From DMER64 sp041654355 (GTDB lineage: Bacteria; Bacteroidota; Bacteroidia; Bacteroidales; UBA932), in assembly GCA_041654355.1 (NCBI GenBank), contig JBAZDQ010000001.1, forward strand, positions 62,001 through 126,000: DNA of 64,000 nucleotides. The letters run 5' to 3'. The position numbers and the translations under genes were made by a program. Every line of letters starts with the position of its first letter. The first letter of the stretch is position 1. Below the pieces are notes generated by a model. The model was given only the letters and a program-made list of their open reading frames with translations. It was not told where the DNA came from and made no database searches. Positions 1 through 8,304 of the stretch are shown one piece after another.

Positions 1-2
1 GC

Positions 3-821
3 CAGGGAGTAGAAGACGGCAGACACGAACCTTTCATTGCCCGTAAAGCGGGAACTCCTGAGGCCAGAGAAAAAATCCTGAACTTTCAGAAACAAATCCT
101 GATACGCCGGGACAGTCTTATGCCATTGTTCGTAAGTTATTGCGATTCTGCTGAATTAAACTTTACAAGGCCAGTAAATGAGATCTTTGATTTCTGTGTT
201 TTAGAATATTCTTTCGCCTTTTGGCAATGGGGTACAAATCCGGAAAAAATTCCGGCTTTAGATGCTCCCGACAAGCTTCTTTTTGCCCATTTAATGCAGG
301 TGGCTTCTCCCGATTATTTTGTAAGGGATTCACCTACCATGCCCTTTTTTATACAGGCCGCCAAAGAACTTGGCTATTATGGTTACGACACCAAGCCGTT
401 CCGCTTCAAAGTAAAACGTACCCGGTTTGTTCCGGGCAAGCAAAAGAACCGAAAAGCCGATTCCGCTTCTGTAAACACACCTCCACCAGGAGAGTGGGTA
501 ACCCGGAAATACCCGGCCATGGAACTGAAAAATGCACGGGGATACCTGAAAGAACTCTTTTTGCCGGATATGTACAAACCCCGTTTCAAAAAAGCATTGT
601 ATCGTGAACAACACGACTTTGTAAAAGAGACGGATGCCCGTATGGTTTTCATATATGGTGAATGGGATCCCTGGACAGCAGCTGCCGTTCCCAATCCCAA
701 CAAAACCAATATTTTGTATTACGTGGAACCCGGAGGAAGCCACCGCACCCGTATTGCTACATTGCCCGAATCTATGAGAAATGAATTGTTGCAAAATTTG
801 CAGATCTGGCTGAACGAATAA
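3..821 (+). CDS. S37/S28-type serine peptidase, 5' truncated
   Basis: The reading frame is open from the first bases of the window, so the N-terminus lies upstream; a Met at 120 is internal. About 272 residues are visible. The fragment resembles the C-terminal half of alpha/beta-hydrolase peptidases of the PS-10 (S37) and related S28 group, which remove short peptides from the N-terminus of proteins and are often exported in Bacteroidetes. Visible marks are a GVEDGRHEPF segment near the start, the aromatic stretch around FAFWQWGTNPEKIP, and a C-terminal GEWDPWTAAA followed by GGSHRTR, which would supply the catalytic Asp and His. The nucleophile serine would be in the missing part. The next gene starts 7 bases downstream. 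Family assignment is from recall of the motif pattern and is moderately sure. Confidence 0.7.
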   Translation, partial: QGVEDGRHEPFIARKAGTPEAREKILNFQKQILIRRDSLMPLFVSYCDSAELNFTRPVNEIFDFCVLEYSFAFWQWGTNPEKIPALDAPDKLLFAHLMQVASPDYFVRDSPTMPFFIQAAKELGYYGYDTKPFRFKVKRTRFVPGKQKNRKADSASVNTPPPGEWVTRKYPAMELKNARGYLKELFLPDMYKPRFKKALYREQHDFVKETDARMVFIYGEWDPWTAAAVPNPNKTNILYYVEPGGSHRTRIATLPESMRNELLQNLQIWLNE

Positions 822-828
822 TAATGAT

Positions 829-1764
829 ATGGATCCATTTGTCCCTCTCACCATAAATGATAAAGAAATTATTGACCCGTATTTGAAAAGCTCCGATAAA
901 ACGGGATCTGAATACAGTTTTTCCACGTTGTATATGTGGTCGGAAATATTCCACACATTTCACAACATAATACAGACAGAGAACGATTCACTGTTAGTGA
1001 TCCGTAGCCGTAAAGACGAAAACACACCGTATCATTACCTTTATCCGTTAAGCAAAAAGGGATCTGTTCCTCCCCTTACTGCACTGACTGTTATGGAAAG
1101 ATTGTCAGAAAACCAGCCTTTTTTACTCGGAGGACTTTCCGGCAGGGAAGCAGAAATGCTGGAATCTGAATTCCCTGAAAGATTGAATATTGAACCTGTA
1201 AGAGATTCTTTTGATTATATCTACGACATCAATGACCTGGCTCACCTGAAAGGTAAGAAATTACAGTCCAAAAGAAACCACTTGAACGCATTTCTCAGGA
1301 CTTACCCGCATTTTGAATTCCTTCCCGTAACTGATGCTGATATTGCTGACTGTCTTGTAATGAACGACGAATGGTGCAGGATCATGGGCTGTATTTACGA
1401 CCTGGGCATGGAAGAAGAGATCTGTGCAGTACACAGGGCTTTCAGGGCTTACAAGTTTTTAGAACTGGAAGGTTTTATGATCAAACTTGACGGGAAGATC
1501 ATAGCCTATACACTGGGAGAACCATACAAAAAGGACACATACCTGGTTCACGTGGAAAAGGCATTCCCCGAATACCGCGGAGCCTACCAGGTCATAAATC
1601 AATTAATGGTCAAATACGTTATGGAGAATTATCCCGGCGTGAAATATATTAACCGTGAAGATGACGCCGGTGACAATGGGCTTAGACACGCAAAAATGAG
1701 CTACCGGCCGGTAAAGCTTCTGGAAAAATTCATGACAAAAATCACCCCACAAGCCATACCATGA
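829..1764 (+). CDS. DUF2156 (phosphatidylglycerol lysyltransferase C-terminal-like) protein
   Basis: A 311-residue soluble protein with no signal peptide. It matches the DUF2156 pattern, a double GNAT-like fold related to the catalytic domain of MprF-type aminoacyl-phosphatidylglycerol synthases. Typical segments are the N-terminal SEYSFSTLYMWSEIF, the central GKKLQSKRNHLNAFLRTYP, and the C-terminal YINREDDAGDNGLRHAKMSYRP. It lacks the membrane flippase domain of MprF, so lipid aminoacylation is not implied; a cytoplasmic aminoacyl or acyl transfer is possible. It follows the peptidase by 7 bases. Its last 23 bases overlap the end of the convergent phosphopantetheinyl transferase gene. Confidence 0.8.
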   Translation: MDPFVPLTINDKEIIDPYLKSSDKTGSEYSFSTLYMWSEIFHTFHNIIQTENDSLLVIRSRKDENTPYHYLYPLSKKGSVPPLTALTVMERLSENQPFLLGGLSGREAEMLESEFPERLNIEPVRDSFDYIYDINDLAHLKGKKLQSKRNHLNAFLRTYPHFEFLPVTDADIADCLVMNDEWCRIMGCIYDLGMEEEICAVHRAFRAYKFLELEGFMIKLDGKIIAYTLGEPYKKDTYLVHVEKAFPEYRGAYQVINQLMVKYVMENYPGVKYINREDDAGDNGLRHAKMSYRPVKLLEKFMTKITPQAIP

Positions 1765-2383
1765 CGTGGTCTTCCAAAATGAGGTATTCCAAGGTAAAGG
1801 TTTCTTCAATTCCGTCCCGGTGATAGAAAACGGCTTCTAATTCGCCTTCTTCTTTAGGTGAAAATTTGCTGAGCTTCATTTGCTCTATGAAATCCACATC
1901 GGGCTGAGACATATATTTGTATAGCGCCTCTTTGGCACTCCAGATCAACGCCAGTTGTAATTCCCGTGTTTCCTGCCTCTCGGAAAGAAATTCTTTTTCT
2001 TCTTCTCCGAGCGCCTTTTTTTCCACTGCGGAAAAATTTCTTTTAAGCGATTCTATATCAATTCCCACACTGTTTTCCGGGTGTGTCAGCACGGTGGCAA
2101 AACGACGCGTATGGGCAATACTGATCTCTATTATGGAATTCTGCAAAAACGGTCGTCCATTTTCATGATATCCCAGGTATACCTTTTCTTTGAAAATCGT
2201 GTCCAGGATGGCCCGTACGGCTAATCGTTCCAACCGGCGCTGAGGATTGGTTATATATGAAAGCTCTTCCTGTTCATCGTTTGGAAGAACACACAATGTT
2301 TTTAATTGCTCTTCGGGTTCAGTAATCTCCCATACAGCAATTTCTGCTCCATTCTTAAATTTTTCCCTAAAAAACAGTCCCAT
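1742..2383 (-). CDS. 4'-phosphopantetheinyl transferase superfamily protein
   Basis: A 213-residue Sfp/AcpS-superfamily enzyme that would transfer phosphopantetheine from CoA to a carrier-protein serine. The two Mg/CoA motifs are visible: VGIDIESL and, about 40 residues on, IWSAKEALYKY. The N-terminal half has the expected RRLERLAVRAIL and HENGRPFL segments. The frame is open further upstream, but that extension overlaps the end of ispE and does not look like the family; the ATG giving MGLFFREKF is preferred. It lies 28 bases downstream of ispE on the same strand, probably in one operon. The carrier protein substrate is not in the window. Confidence 0.87.
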   Translation of the reverse strand: MGLFFREKFKNGAEIAVWEITEPEEQLKTLCVLPNDEQEELSYITNPQRRLERLAVRAILDTIFKEKVYLGYHENGRPFLQNSIIEISIAHTRRFATVLTHPENSVGIDIESLKRNFSAVEKKALGEEEKEFLSERQETRELQLALIWSAKEALYKYMSQPDVDFIEQMKLSKFSPKEEGELEAVFYHRDGIEETFTLEYLILEDHVMVWLVG

Positions 2384-2411
2384 AAACGAGCGGTAAATAT
2401 AGCAACAAAAA

Positions 2412-3194
2412 TTAAATCCGGAACAATCCGAAAACAGCCGAACCACTTCCTGTCATGGATGCGTATACGGCCCCTTCCCTGTATAGAGCCGTTTTGTACT
2501 GCTCTATCTGGGGATGTTTCTCAAACACCGTTTCTTCAAAATCATTCTCTATAATGTATTTCCATGAATCAACCGGCTGCATCAACAGATCTTTCAGCGA
2601 TGTATTGTGTTTCTTCAGGCTGAGATTTTCATATGCCATAGCCGTAGATACCGATACGGGCGGAAAACGCACCTCTATCCTGTATTGAGTCAAATCCGGA
2701 GCAAAAGGTGTCAGAACATCTCCCCTGCCCATAGCCAGGTAAGATTTAAACGGGGCATTTTGAAGAAAAAACGGAACATCGCTTCCCAATTGCAGGGCAT
2801 AGTGATGCATTTGCCCGGGACTCAGTCCCAATGAAAAATGCTTGTCCAGCAATTGAATACAAAAAGCCGCATCTGAAGACCCTCCTCCCATACCGGTCCC
2901 GGGAGGAATTTGTTTGTAAAGATGAATATCAACCGGAGAAAGATTAAAATCGCGTACTATCAGCCTGTAGGTCTTTACGCAAAGGTTTTCGGATTCAGCT
3001 CCCGGTAAAGGCAATCCGTATAGAAACAGGCGAACGTCTTTATCAGATCTTTGGGAATCAATAATTTCAAGTATATCACACAACTTATGCGGCACAAACA
3101 GCGTTTCAATGTCGTGATAGCCGTCTGCCCGTTTTCCCAGCACGTGCAATCCCACATTGATCTTGGAATAAGGATAAACTACTGTAGTCGCCAT
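2412..3194 (-). CDS. ispE: 4-diphosphocytidyl-2-C-methyl-D-erythritol kinase
   Basis: GHMP-family kinase of the MEP isoprenoid pathway; it phosphorylates the 2-hydroxyl of CDP-methylerythritol. N-terminal PYSKINVGLHVLGKRADGYHDIET and the ATP-binding glycine loop PPGTGMGGGSSDAA are diagnostic, with a C-terminal MTGSGSAVFGLF motif. The frame runs 33 bases further upstream into nrdJ, but the ATG for MATTVVYPYSKINVG gives the standard N-terminus and begins 10 bases after the nrdJ stop. Length of 260 residues is normal. A second MEP gene, ispD, is at 18648-19349. Confidence 0.96.
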   Translation of the reverse strand: MATTVVYPYSKINVGLHVLGKRADGYHDIETLFVPHKLCDILEIIDSQRSDKDVRLFLYGLPLPGAESENLCVKTYRLIVRDFNLSPVDIHLYKQIPPGTGMGGGSSDAAFCIQLLDKHFSLGLSPGQMHHYALQLGSDVPFFLQNAPFKSYLAMGRGDVLTPFAPDLTQYRIEVRFPPVSVSTAMAYENLSLKKHNTSLKDLLMQPVDSWKYIIENDFEETVFEKHPQIEQYKTALYREGAVYASMTGSGSAVFGLFRI

Positions 3195-3204
3195 AGGAAA
3201 ACGT

Positions 3205-5748
3205 TTAACCGCACTTTGAGAACCCACAGCTCATACAGAGCAGGCAACCTTCCTGGTATACCAGATTCTGAGATCCGCATTTTTCACATTGAGTTCCTGA
3301 AGTGTCCTTTGTCCCGTTGGGAATATATCTTTTTAAAGCCCGTTCCACACCGGTTCTCCAGTTATTAATGGTTTGACTGTCCAGCTCCAGCGAAGAAACC
3401 AGGTGGACCACCTCTTCCACCGGAAGTCCGTTCCTCAAAACCCCGGAAATCAGTTTTGCATAATTCCAGTAAGCTTGGTTGAACATATGGGATATGCCTC
3501 CTACCGTATTGGGATACCCGTATTTGTCAATAAAACGGAAATCGTAACGGGAGCCGTTTTCATCTACCACTTTAATAACCTTTCCCATCGTTACCGATTT
3601 GGGAATCACACGTGTGTCTTCGTCCAGTTTCCCGGTAAAGATCTCATAAGGCCGCCCTTGGTATAATCCCACAAAAGCGATCCACTGTTCATTGGCGTTT
3701 TTGAAACGGATGATTTCTGCTTCCAGGGCTTCAGGTCTTTCTTTCGGCAGCGATTGTATTTTCTTTTTATCCTGTGAATCTGAAGAGATCAGCACCCCTG
3801 AACGGCTCCCGTCGCGGTAAACGGTAACGCCTTTACAACCCCACTCCCAGGCGGTTTTGTATACCTTAGCCACCATATCCTCAGTAATATCGGCCGGCAG
3901 GTTAACAGTCACACTTATGGAGTGATCCACCCATTTTTGCAACTGCCCTTGCATCTTAACCTTAGCTACCCAATCCACGTCGTTGGCCGTGGCTTTGTAA
4001 TAAGGAGACTCCTGAACCAGCTTCTGCAAAGCTTCGTTATCCAGGCCAATCACCGTATCCCGGTCATGACCGTTAATTTCGGCCCAATCCAGGAATTTAT
4101 GATGAAAAACATTGTATTCTTCAAACGCATCGCCCATTTTGTCCGTATAAGCCACTGTAACGTTCTTATCGTTTGGATTAACTTTCTTTCGGCGCTGATA
4201 GACAGGCATAAACACTTGTTCAATTCCACTGGTGGTTTGTGTCATCAGGCTGGTTGTGCCGGTTGGCGCAATGGTCAGCATAGAAATGTTGCGACGTCCC
4301 GATTTTTCCATCATTTGATACAAATCTTCGTCTTCCTGGCGTATCCTTTCTATCATGGGATTCCTGAGTTCTCTGTTAGGATCATATATTGGAAACGCGC
4401 CCCGTTCTTCGGCCATAATAACTGAAGAACGATAAGCGGTAAGGGCCTGTGTTTTCTGAACTAAAACTCCTACCTGTATGGCTTCCTCGGACCCGTAGCA
4501 CAGTCCCAGCGCTGCCAGCATATCTCCTTCCGCGGTGATACCCAGCCCCGTACGCCTTCCGCCCATGCTTTTCTCTTTGATCTTCATCCATAATTCCCTT
4601 TCATTCCTTTTAATGACTTCGTCTTCCGGGTCCCTGTCAATTTTAGCAATGATTGCATCGATCTTTTCCATTTCCAGATCTACCAGATCGTCATTCAGGC
4701 GCATCGCCTTGATAACATGGTCTTTAAATAAAGCCATATTAAATTTGGCCTTGGAGGTAAAGGGATTTTCCACGTAAGAATACAGATTAATAGCTATCAG
4801 GCGACAGGAATCATAAGGACAAAGCGGTATCTCACCGCAAGGGTTCGTACTGACTGTTCTGTATCCCATATCAGCATAACAATCGGCAACGGATTCACGG
4901 GTGATCGTATCCCAGAAAAGCACTCCGGGTTCTGCTGATTTCCATGCGTTGTGAATGATCTTTTTCCAAAGCGCAGCCGCATCTGTTTCCTTTTTATATT
5001 TTGGATTTGTTGCATCTACCGGATATTGCTGAACATATGTTTTTCCGGCAAGGACCGCCTTCATAAAATCATCGTCTATTTTAACAGACACATTGGCTCC
5101 TGTAACTTTGTTCTGCTCCAGCTTGGCATCAATGAACTGTTCGGCATCGGGATGTTTGACGGAAATGGTGAGCATAAGAGCACCCCTTCTGCCGTCCTGG
5201 GCAACTTCGCGGGTAGAATTGGAGTAGCGTTCCATAAAGGGAACCACCCCTGTAGAGGTAAGGGCCGAGTTTAACACCGGAGACCCGCCCGGACGGATGT
5301 GGGATAAATCGTGACCAACACCGCCCCGGCGTTTCATCAGTTGTACCTGTTCCTCATCTATCTTTAGTATTCCTCCGTAAGAATCCGCGGGGTCTTGGTG
5401 ACCTATTACAAAACAATTGGACAATGAAGCCACCTGGTGATCGTTCCCGATCCCCGACATGGGCCCTCCCTGAGGAACTACGTACCTGAAACGATCCAGC
5501 AATTGAAAAATTTCCTCCTCACTCATGGGATTGGGATATTTTTTTTCTATCCGGAAAAATTCCCGCGCCAGCCTCCTGTGCATATCCTCGGGAGTGCATT
5601 CGTAAAGGTTGCCAAAAGAATCTTTCATGGCGTATTTATTGATCCAAACCGATGCGGCAAGCTCGTCACCGTTGAAATACTCCTTTGTTTTTTTCAAGGC
5701 TTCCTCATAGGGAAAAATTGCCTTTGCATTCTTGACATCAGAATCCAT
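3205..5748 (-). CDS. nrdJ: adenosylcobalamin-dependent (class II) ribonucleotide reductase
   Basis: An 847-residue B12-dependent ribonucleotide reductase, making deoxynucleotides without oxygen. The expected cysteines are present: C112 in LSNCFV and C315 in DSCRLIAIN would form the redox pair, and C304 in TNPCGEIPL would carry the thiyl radical; the 304-315 spacing of 11 equals that of characterised NrdJ enzymes. The nucleotide-binding segment PTGTTSLMTQTTSGIEQVF is present. The C-terminus carries a CxxC...CxxC zinc-ribbon-like tail ending CGFSKCG, likely used for re-reduction. It is first in a run with ispE and the phosphopantetheinyl transferase. The 120 bases upstream are too short for a cobalamin riboswitch and only show a weak TAACTTGC box at 5807-5814. 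Confidence 0.96.
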   Translation of the reverse strand: MDSDVKNAKAIFPYEEALKKTKEYFNGDELAASVWINKYAMKDSFGNLYECTPEDMHRRLAREFFRIEKKYPNPMSEEEIFQLLDRFRYVVPQGGPMSGIGNDHQVASLSNCFVIGHQDPADSYGGILKIDEEQVQLMKRRGGVGHDLSHIRPGGSPVLNSALTSTGVVPFMERYSNSTREVAQDGRRGALMLTISVKHPDAEQFIDAKLEQNKVTGANVSVKIDDDFMKAVLAGKTYVQQYPVDATNPKYKKETDAAALWKKIIHNAWKSAEPGVLFWDTITRESVADCYADMGYRTVSTNPCGEIPLCPYDSCRLIAINLYSYVENPFTSKAKFNMALFKDHVIKAMRLNDDLVDLEMEKIDAIIAKIDRDPEDEVIKRNERELWMKIKEKSMGGRRTGLGITAEGDMLAALGLCYGSEEAIQVGVLVQKTQALTAYRSSVIMAEERGAFPIYDPNRELRNPMIERIRQEDEDLYQMMEKSGRRNISMLTIAPTGTTSLMTQTTSGIEQVFMPVYQRRKKVNPNDKNVTVAYTDKMGDAFEEYNVFHHKFLDWAEINGHDRDTVIGLDNEALQKLVQESPYYKATANDVDWVAKVKMQGQLQKWVDHSISVTVNLPADITEDMVAKVYKTAWEWGCKGVTVYRDGSRSGVLISSDSQDKKKIQSLPKERPEALEAEIIRFKNANEQWIAFVGLYQGRPYEIFTGKLDEDTRVIPKSVTMGKVIKVVDENGSRYDFRFIDKYGYPNTVGGISHMFNQAYWNYAKLISGVLRNGLPVEEVVHLVSSLELDSQTINNWRTGVERALKRYIPNGTKDTSGTQCEKCGSQNLVYQEGCLLCMSCGFSKCG

Positions 5749-5868
5749 CGCGCTGTAAATAAGAAGGTTACTAAATAAATTTTGTTTTCCTGCGGAAAAG
5801 GGAATTGCAAGTTAGCTCAATCGTTGCTGGATTAATAGGGGAACAATAAAAAGATATGCACAAAATTT

Positions 5869-6906
5869 TTAACAACAATGCATGGTGCAATTGGAACATT
5901 TTTTAAACTCCCCGCGGAGCCTGCTTTCCACCATTTTTTCCAACCTTTCCCGGATGGCCAGTGTACGGATACCGGCCAGTACATCTTCTACGAAAGCCAT
6001 TTGCTGAAGCATTTTTGCCTGAGCCAGAGGAATGCCTCTTGAACGCAGGTAAAAAAGTCCCATTTCGTCCAGACGTCCTATACTGGCACCGTGTGAACAT
6101 TTCACATCGTCCGCATAAATTTCCAGTTGCGGTTTTGTCGTAACTTTTGCCTCATTGGTTAGCAATAAATTGTGATTTGCCTGGTAAGCCTCCGTTTTCT
6201 GAGCTCCGGGTGCTACTTTAATGGCTCCGTTGAAAGACCCCCTGGAATGATTATCCAGGATCCCCTTGAACAATTGCCGGGAAAAACAATCCGGTGCGTT
6301 GTGAACGACAGCAATGTCATACTGAATATGTTGTTCCCCGTCGGCCAGGTAAAGCCCGTCCATGCGGCATACCGCTCCCGGGTGGTTCATCACGGCATGA
6401 ATCTTATTATTGATGATTCCCCCATAAAGACTTAAAACATGACAGTCCAGTTGAGATCCTTTATCCAGGTTGGCAATCATATCCAACCTGTATCGGGAAT
6501 GGATGTGTTCATTTTGCATGAACAGGATATCAAGACGGGCATTTTCGCCCAGTGTGATTTTTGAAAACCGGGATGTTTGGTACAAATGATCGTTTAGGGT
6601 GTGATCACATACGATGATCTGAATGCCTGCTCCGGGTTCCAGTTCCCACTCATTGGTGAATTCCAGGGGACAGGAAAGGTCTTCGCTTCTTACACTTATG
6701 ATTTGTATGGTTTCCCCAAAATGATCCCCCTGAACTCGCATATACAATCCTTTCTCTTCCGCTCCTCTTTTAAGGGTAATCCCGTCCTTTTCGTTGTCTT
6801 CTTCCTGCAATATGCCATCCACCAAAAATACCTGCCGGATATTTTCGTCCGGCACGGTACATCGAAAAACGCGCCTAACTTCAGGCAAATAGGTGTATTC
6901 TTTCAT
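5869..6906 (-). CDS. sufD: Fe-S cluster assembly protein SufD
   Basis: Component of the SufBCD scaffold on which Fe-S clusters are built. The C-terminal beta-helix region is typical: KTEAYQANHNLLLTNEAKVTTKPQLEIYADDVKCSHGASIG, with the conserved His of CSHGAS and the RGIPLAQAKMLQQMAFVEDVL helix. At 345 residues it is shorter than many SufD proteins (about 420-450) because the N-terminal helical part is reduced. The extreme C-terminus ends KKCSNCTMHCC, four cysteines in nine residues, which is unusual. Its ATG overlaps the sufC stop by 4 bases, so translation is coupled. Confidence 0.95.
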   Translation of the reverse strand: MKEYTYLPEVRRVFRCTVPDENIRQVFLVDGILQEEDNEKDGITLKRGAEEKGLYMRVQGDHFGETIQIISVRSEDLSCPLEFTNEWELEPGAGIQIIVCDHTLNDHLYQTSRFSKITLGENARLDILFMQNEHIHSRYRLDMIANLDKGSQLDCHVLSLYGGIINNKIHAVMNHPGAVCRMDGLYLADGEQHIQYDIAVVHNAPDCFSRQLFKGILDNHSRGSFNGAIKVAPGAQKTEAYQANHNLLLTNEAKVTTKPQLEIYADDVKCSHGASIGRLDEMGLFYLRSRGIPLAQAKMLQQMAFVEDVLAGIRTLAIRERLEKMVESRLRGEFKKCSNCTMHCC

Positions 6907-7649
6907 TTCTCGTTAATAAGGTGGTCGTAACCTTTGGTTTCTACTTCCAGCGCCAGCTCTTTTCCGGCTGATTTAATGATCTGTCCCTTATATAGCACAT
7001 GTACTATGTCGGGTACTATGTAATCCAGCAATCGTTGGTAATGGGTTATGACCACAAAAGCATTGTCTTTAGTTTTCAATTTGTTAACTCCATGTGCAAC
7101 AACCCTCAATGCATCCACGTCCAGACCGCTGTCCGTTTCATCCAGAATAGCCAGGGTGGGTTCCAGCATAGCCATTTGAAAAATTTCATTCCGTTTCTTT
7201 TCTCCACCGGAGAATCCCACATTAACGCCACGCCCTACAAAAGACGGATCCATTTCAACCACGGCCATCTTTTCCCGCATCATTTTTAAAAACTCTCCCG
7301 ATGAGAGCCCGGGCAGGTTGTTGAACTTACGTTGCTCGTTAATGGCTGCTTTCATAAAATTCACAATAGTCAGGCCCGGTATTTCAACCGGATATTGGAA
7401 TCCCAGGAACAAGCCGAGTCTGGCTCTTTCTTCAGGTGTCATGGCAAATAGGTCTTTACCCATGAATGTTGCTGATCCCCCTGTCACCGTAAAGGTTTCC
7501 CTTCCTGCCAACACAGATGCCAATGTAGATTTTCCGGATCCGTTGGGTCCCATTATAGCATGGATTTCTCCCGGTTTGATCTCCAGGTTGATTCCCCTGA
7601 GGATTTCTTTCTCCCCTATACTAACACATAGATCTTTAATACTTAACAT
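6903..7649 (-). CDS. sufC: Fe-S cluster assembly ATPase SufC
   Basis: ABC-type ATPase of the SUF scaffold, 248 residues. Walker A is GPNGSGKST, the signature FSGGEKKRNEIFQ and Walker B LAILDETDSGLD are those of SufC rather than of a transporter ATPase. The frame stays open 162 bases upstream into pnuC, but the ATG giving MLSIKDLCVSIG is the family start. It overlaps the pnuC end by 7 bases and sufD by 4 bases, indicating a single transcript sufB-pnuC-sufC-sufD. Confidence 0.97.
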   Translation of the reverse strand: MLSIKDLCVSIGEKEILRGINLEIKPGEIHAIMGPNGSGKSTLASVLAGRETFTVTGGSATFMGKDLFAMTPEERARLGLFLGFQYPVEIPGLTIVNFMKAAINEQRKFNNLPGLSSGEFLKMMREKMAVVEMDPSFVGRGVNVGFSGGEKKRNEIFQMAMLEPTLAILDETDSGLDVDALRVVAHGVNKLKTKDNAFVVITHYQRLLDYIVPDIVHVLYKGQIIKSAGKELALEVETKGYDHLINEK

Positions 7650-8302
7650 AACTGTTTCTGTTTTTCCCATTCCTTTTTCCAATGAATGATACCAATAATA
7701 TTGAATGCCAGGAAGAATGCCGCAACAATGGGCATAAAGACCAATCCGGCAGATATATACAAAATGACATTCCCAATGTTTAATGCCACCCAGAAGACCC
7801 AGCATTCCCATTTTTTCTGTGCCGCCAGCACTTGTGCCGTAAGCATCAGTCCTGCGACAGAAGCGTCAAGATAAGGAGACCGTGCCGGCGGAAAGACATC
7901 CGATATCAAATGAAGCCGGGTAAGAATGAATCCCCATACCAAAACAACAGTAACCAGGAACAACAGGTACATAATGCGTTGTTTGTTGTTTAAAAAAGTG
8001 ATCAGCAATTGGTTCTTTTTATTTTTTTCACCTTTTCGTGGCCGGGTCCATCTGTATAGTCCGTATATGTTTATTCCCAGGGAAATGGGCTGCAACAACA
8101 TGTTGGTATAAAGGTTTTTTTGAAGGAACATCATAAAGAGGAGGGCTGTGTAGACAAATCCGATCCAGTAATTTACGGCACGGGCCAGGCTGGCCATAAA
8201 AACAGATGTAAGCCCGAAAATTACGGCACAAAACTCCAGGTAGGAAATTCCCTGACCTCCAATAACAAAAAATATATTATGCAGATTAAAAAATTCTCTC
8301 AT
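7643..8302 (-). CDS. pnuC: nicotinamide riboside transporter PnuC
   Basis: A 219-residue inner-membrane protein of the PnuC family, which takes up nicotinamide riboside (or another vitamin precursor) by facilitated diffusion. About seven hydrophobic helices are visible and the family segments ARAVNYWIGFVYTALL and QPISLGINIYGLYRW are present. It sits between sufB (2 bases away) and sufC (7-base overlap), so it is embedded in the Fe-S assembly operon. Vitamin specificity cannot be read from the sequence; no thiamine or NAD riboswitch is seen upstream. Confidence 0.9.
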   Translation of the reverse strand: MREFFNLHNIFFVIGGQGISYLEFCAVIFGLTSVFMASLARAVNYWIGFVYTALLFMMFLQKNLYTNMLLQPISLGINIYGLYRWTRPRKGEKNKKNQLLITFLNNKQRIMYLLFLVTVVLVWGFILTRLHLISDVFPPARSPYLDASVAGLMLTAQVLAAQKKWECWVFWVALNIGNVILYISAGLVFMPIVAAFFLAFNIIGIIHWKKEWEKQKQLC

Positions 8303-8304
8303 AG

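Noticed and set aside
330..956. Long antisense frame over the peptidase gene
   Set aside because: The opposite strand has a continuous protein with family motifs; this frame has none.
5749..5868. Cobalamin riboswitch before the B12-dependent reductase
   Set aside because: Only 120 bases are available and no B12-box-like sequence was seen.
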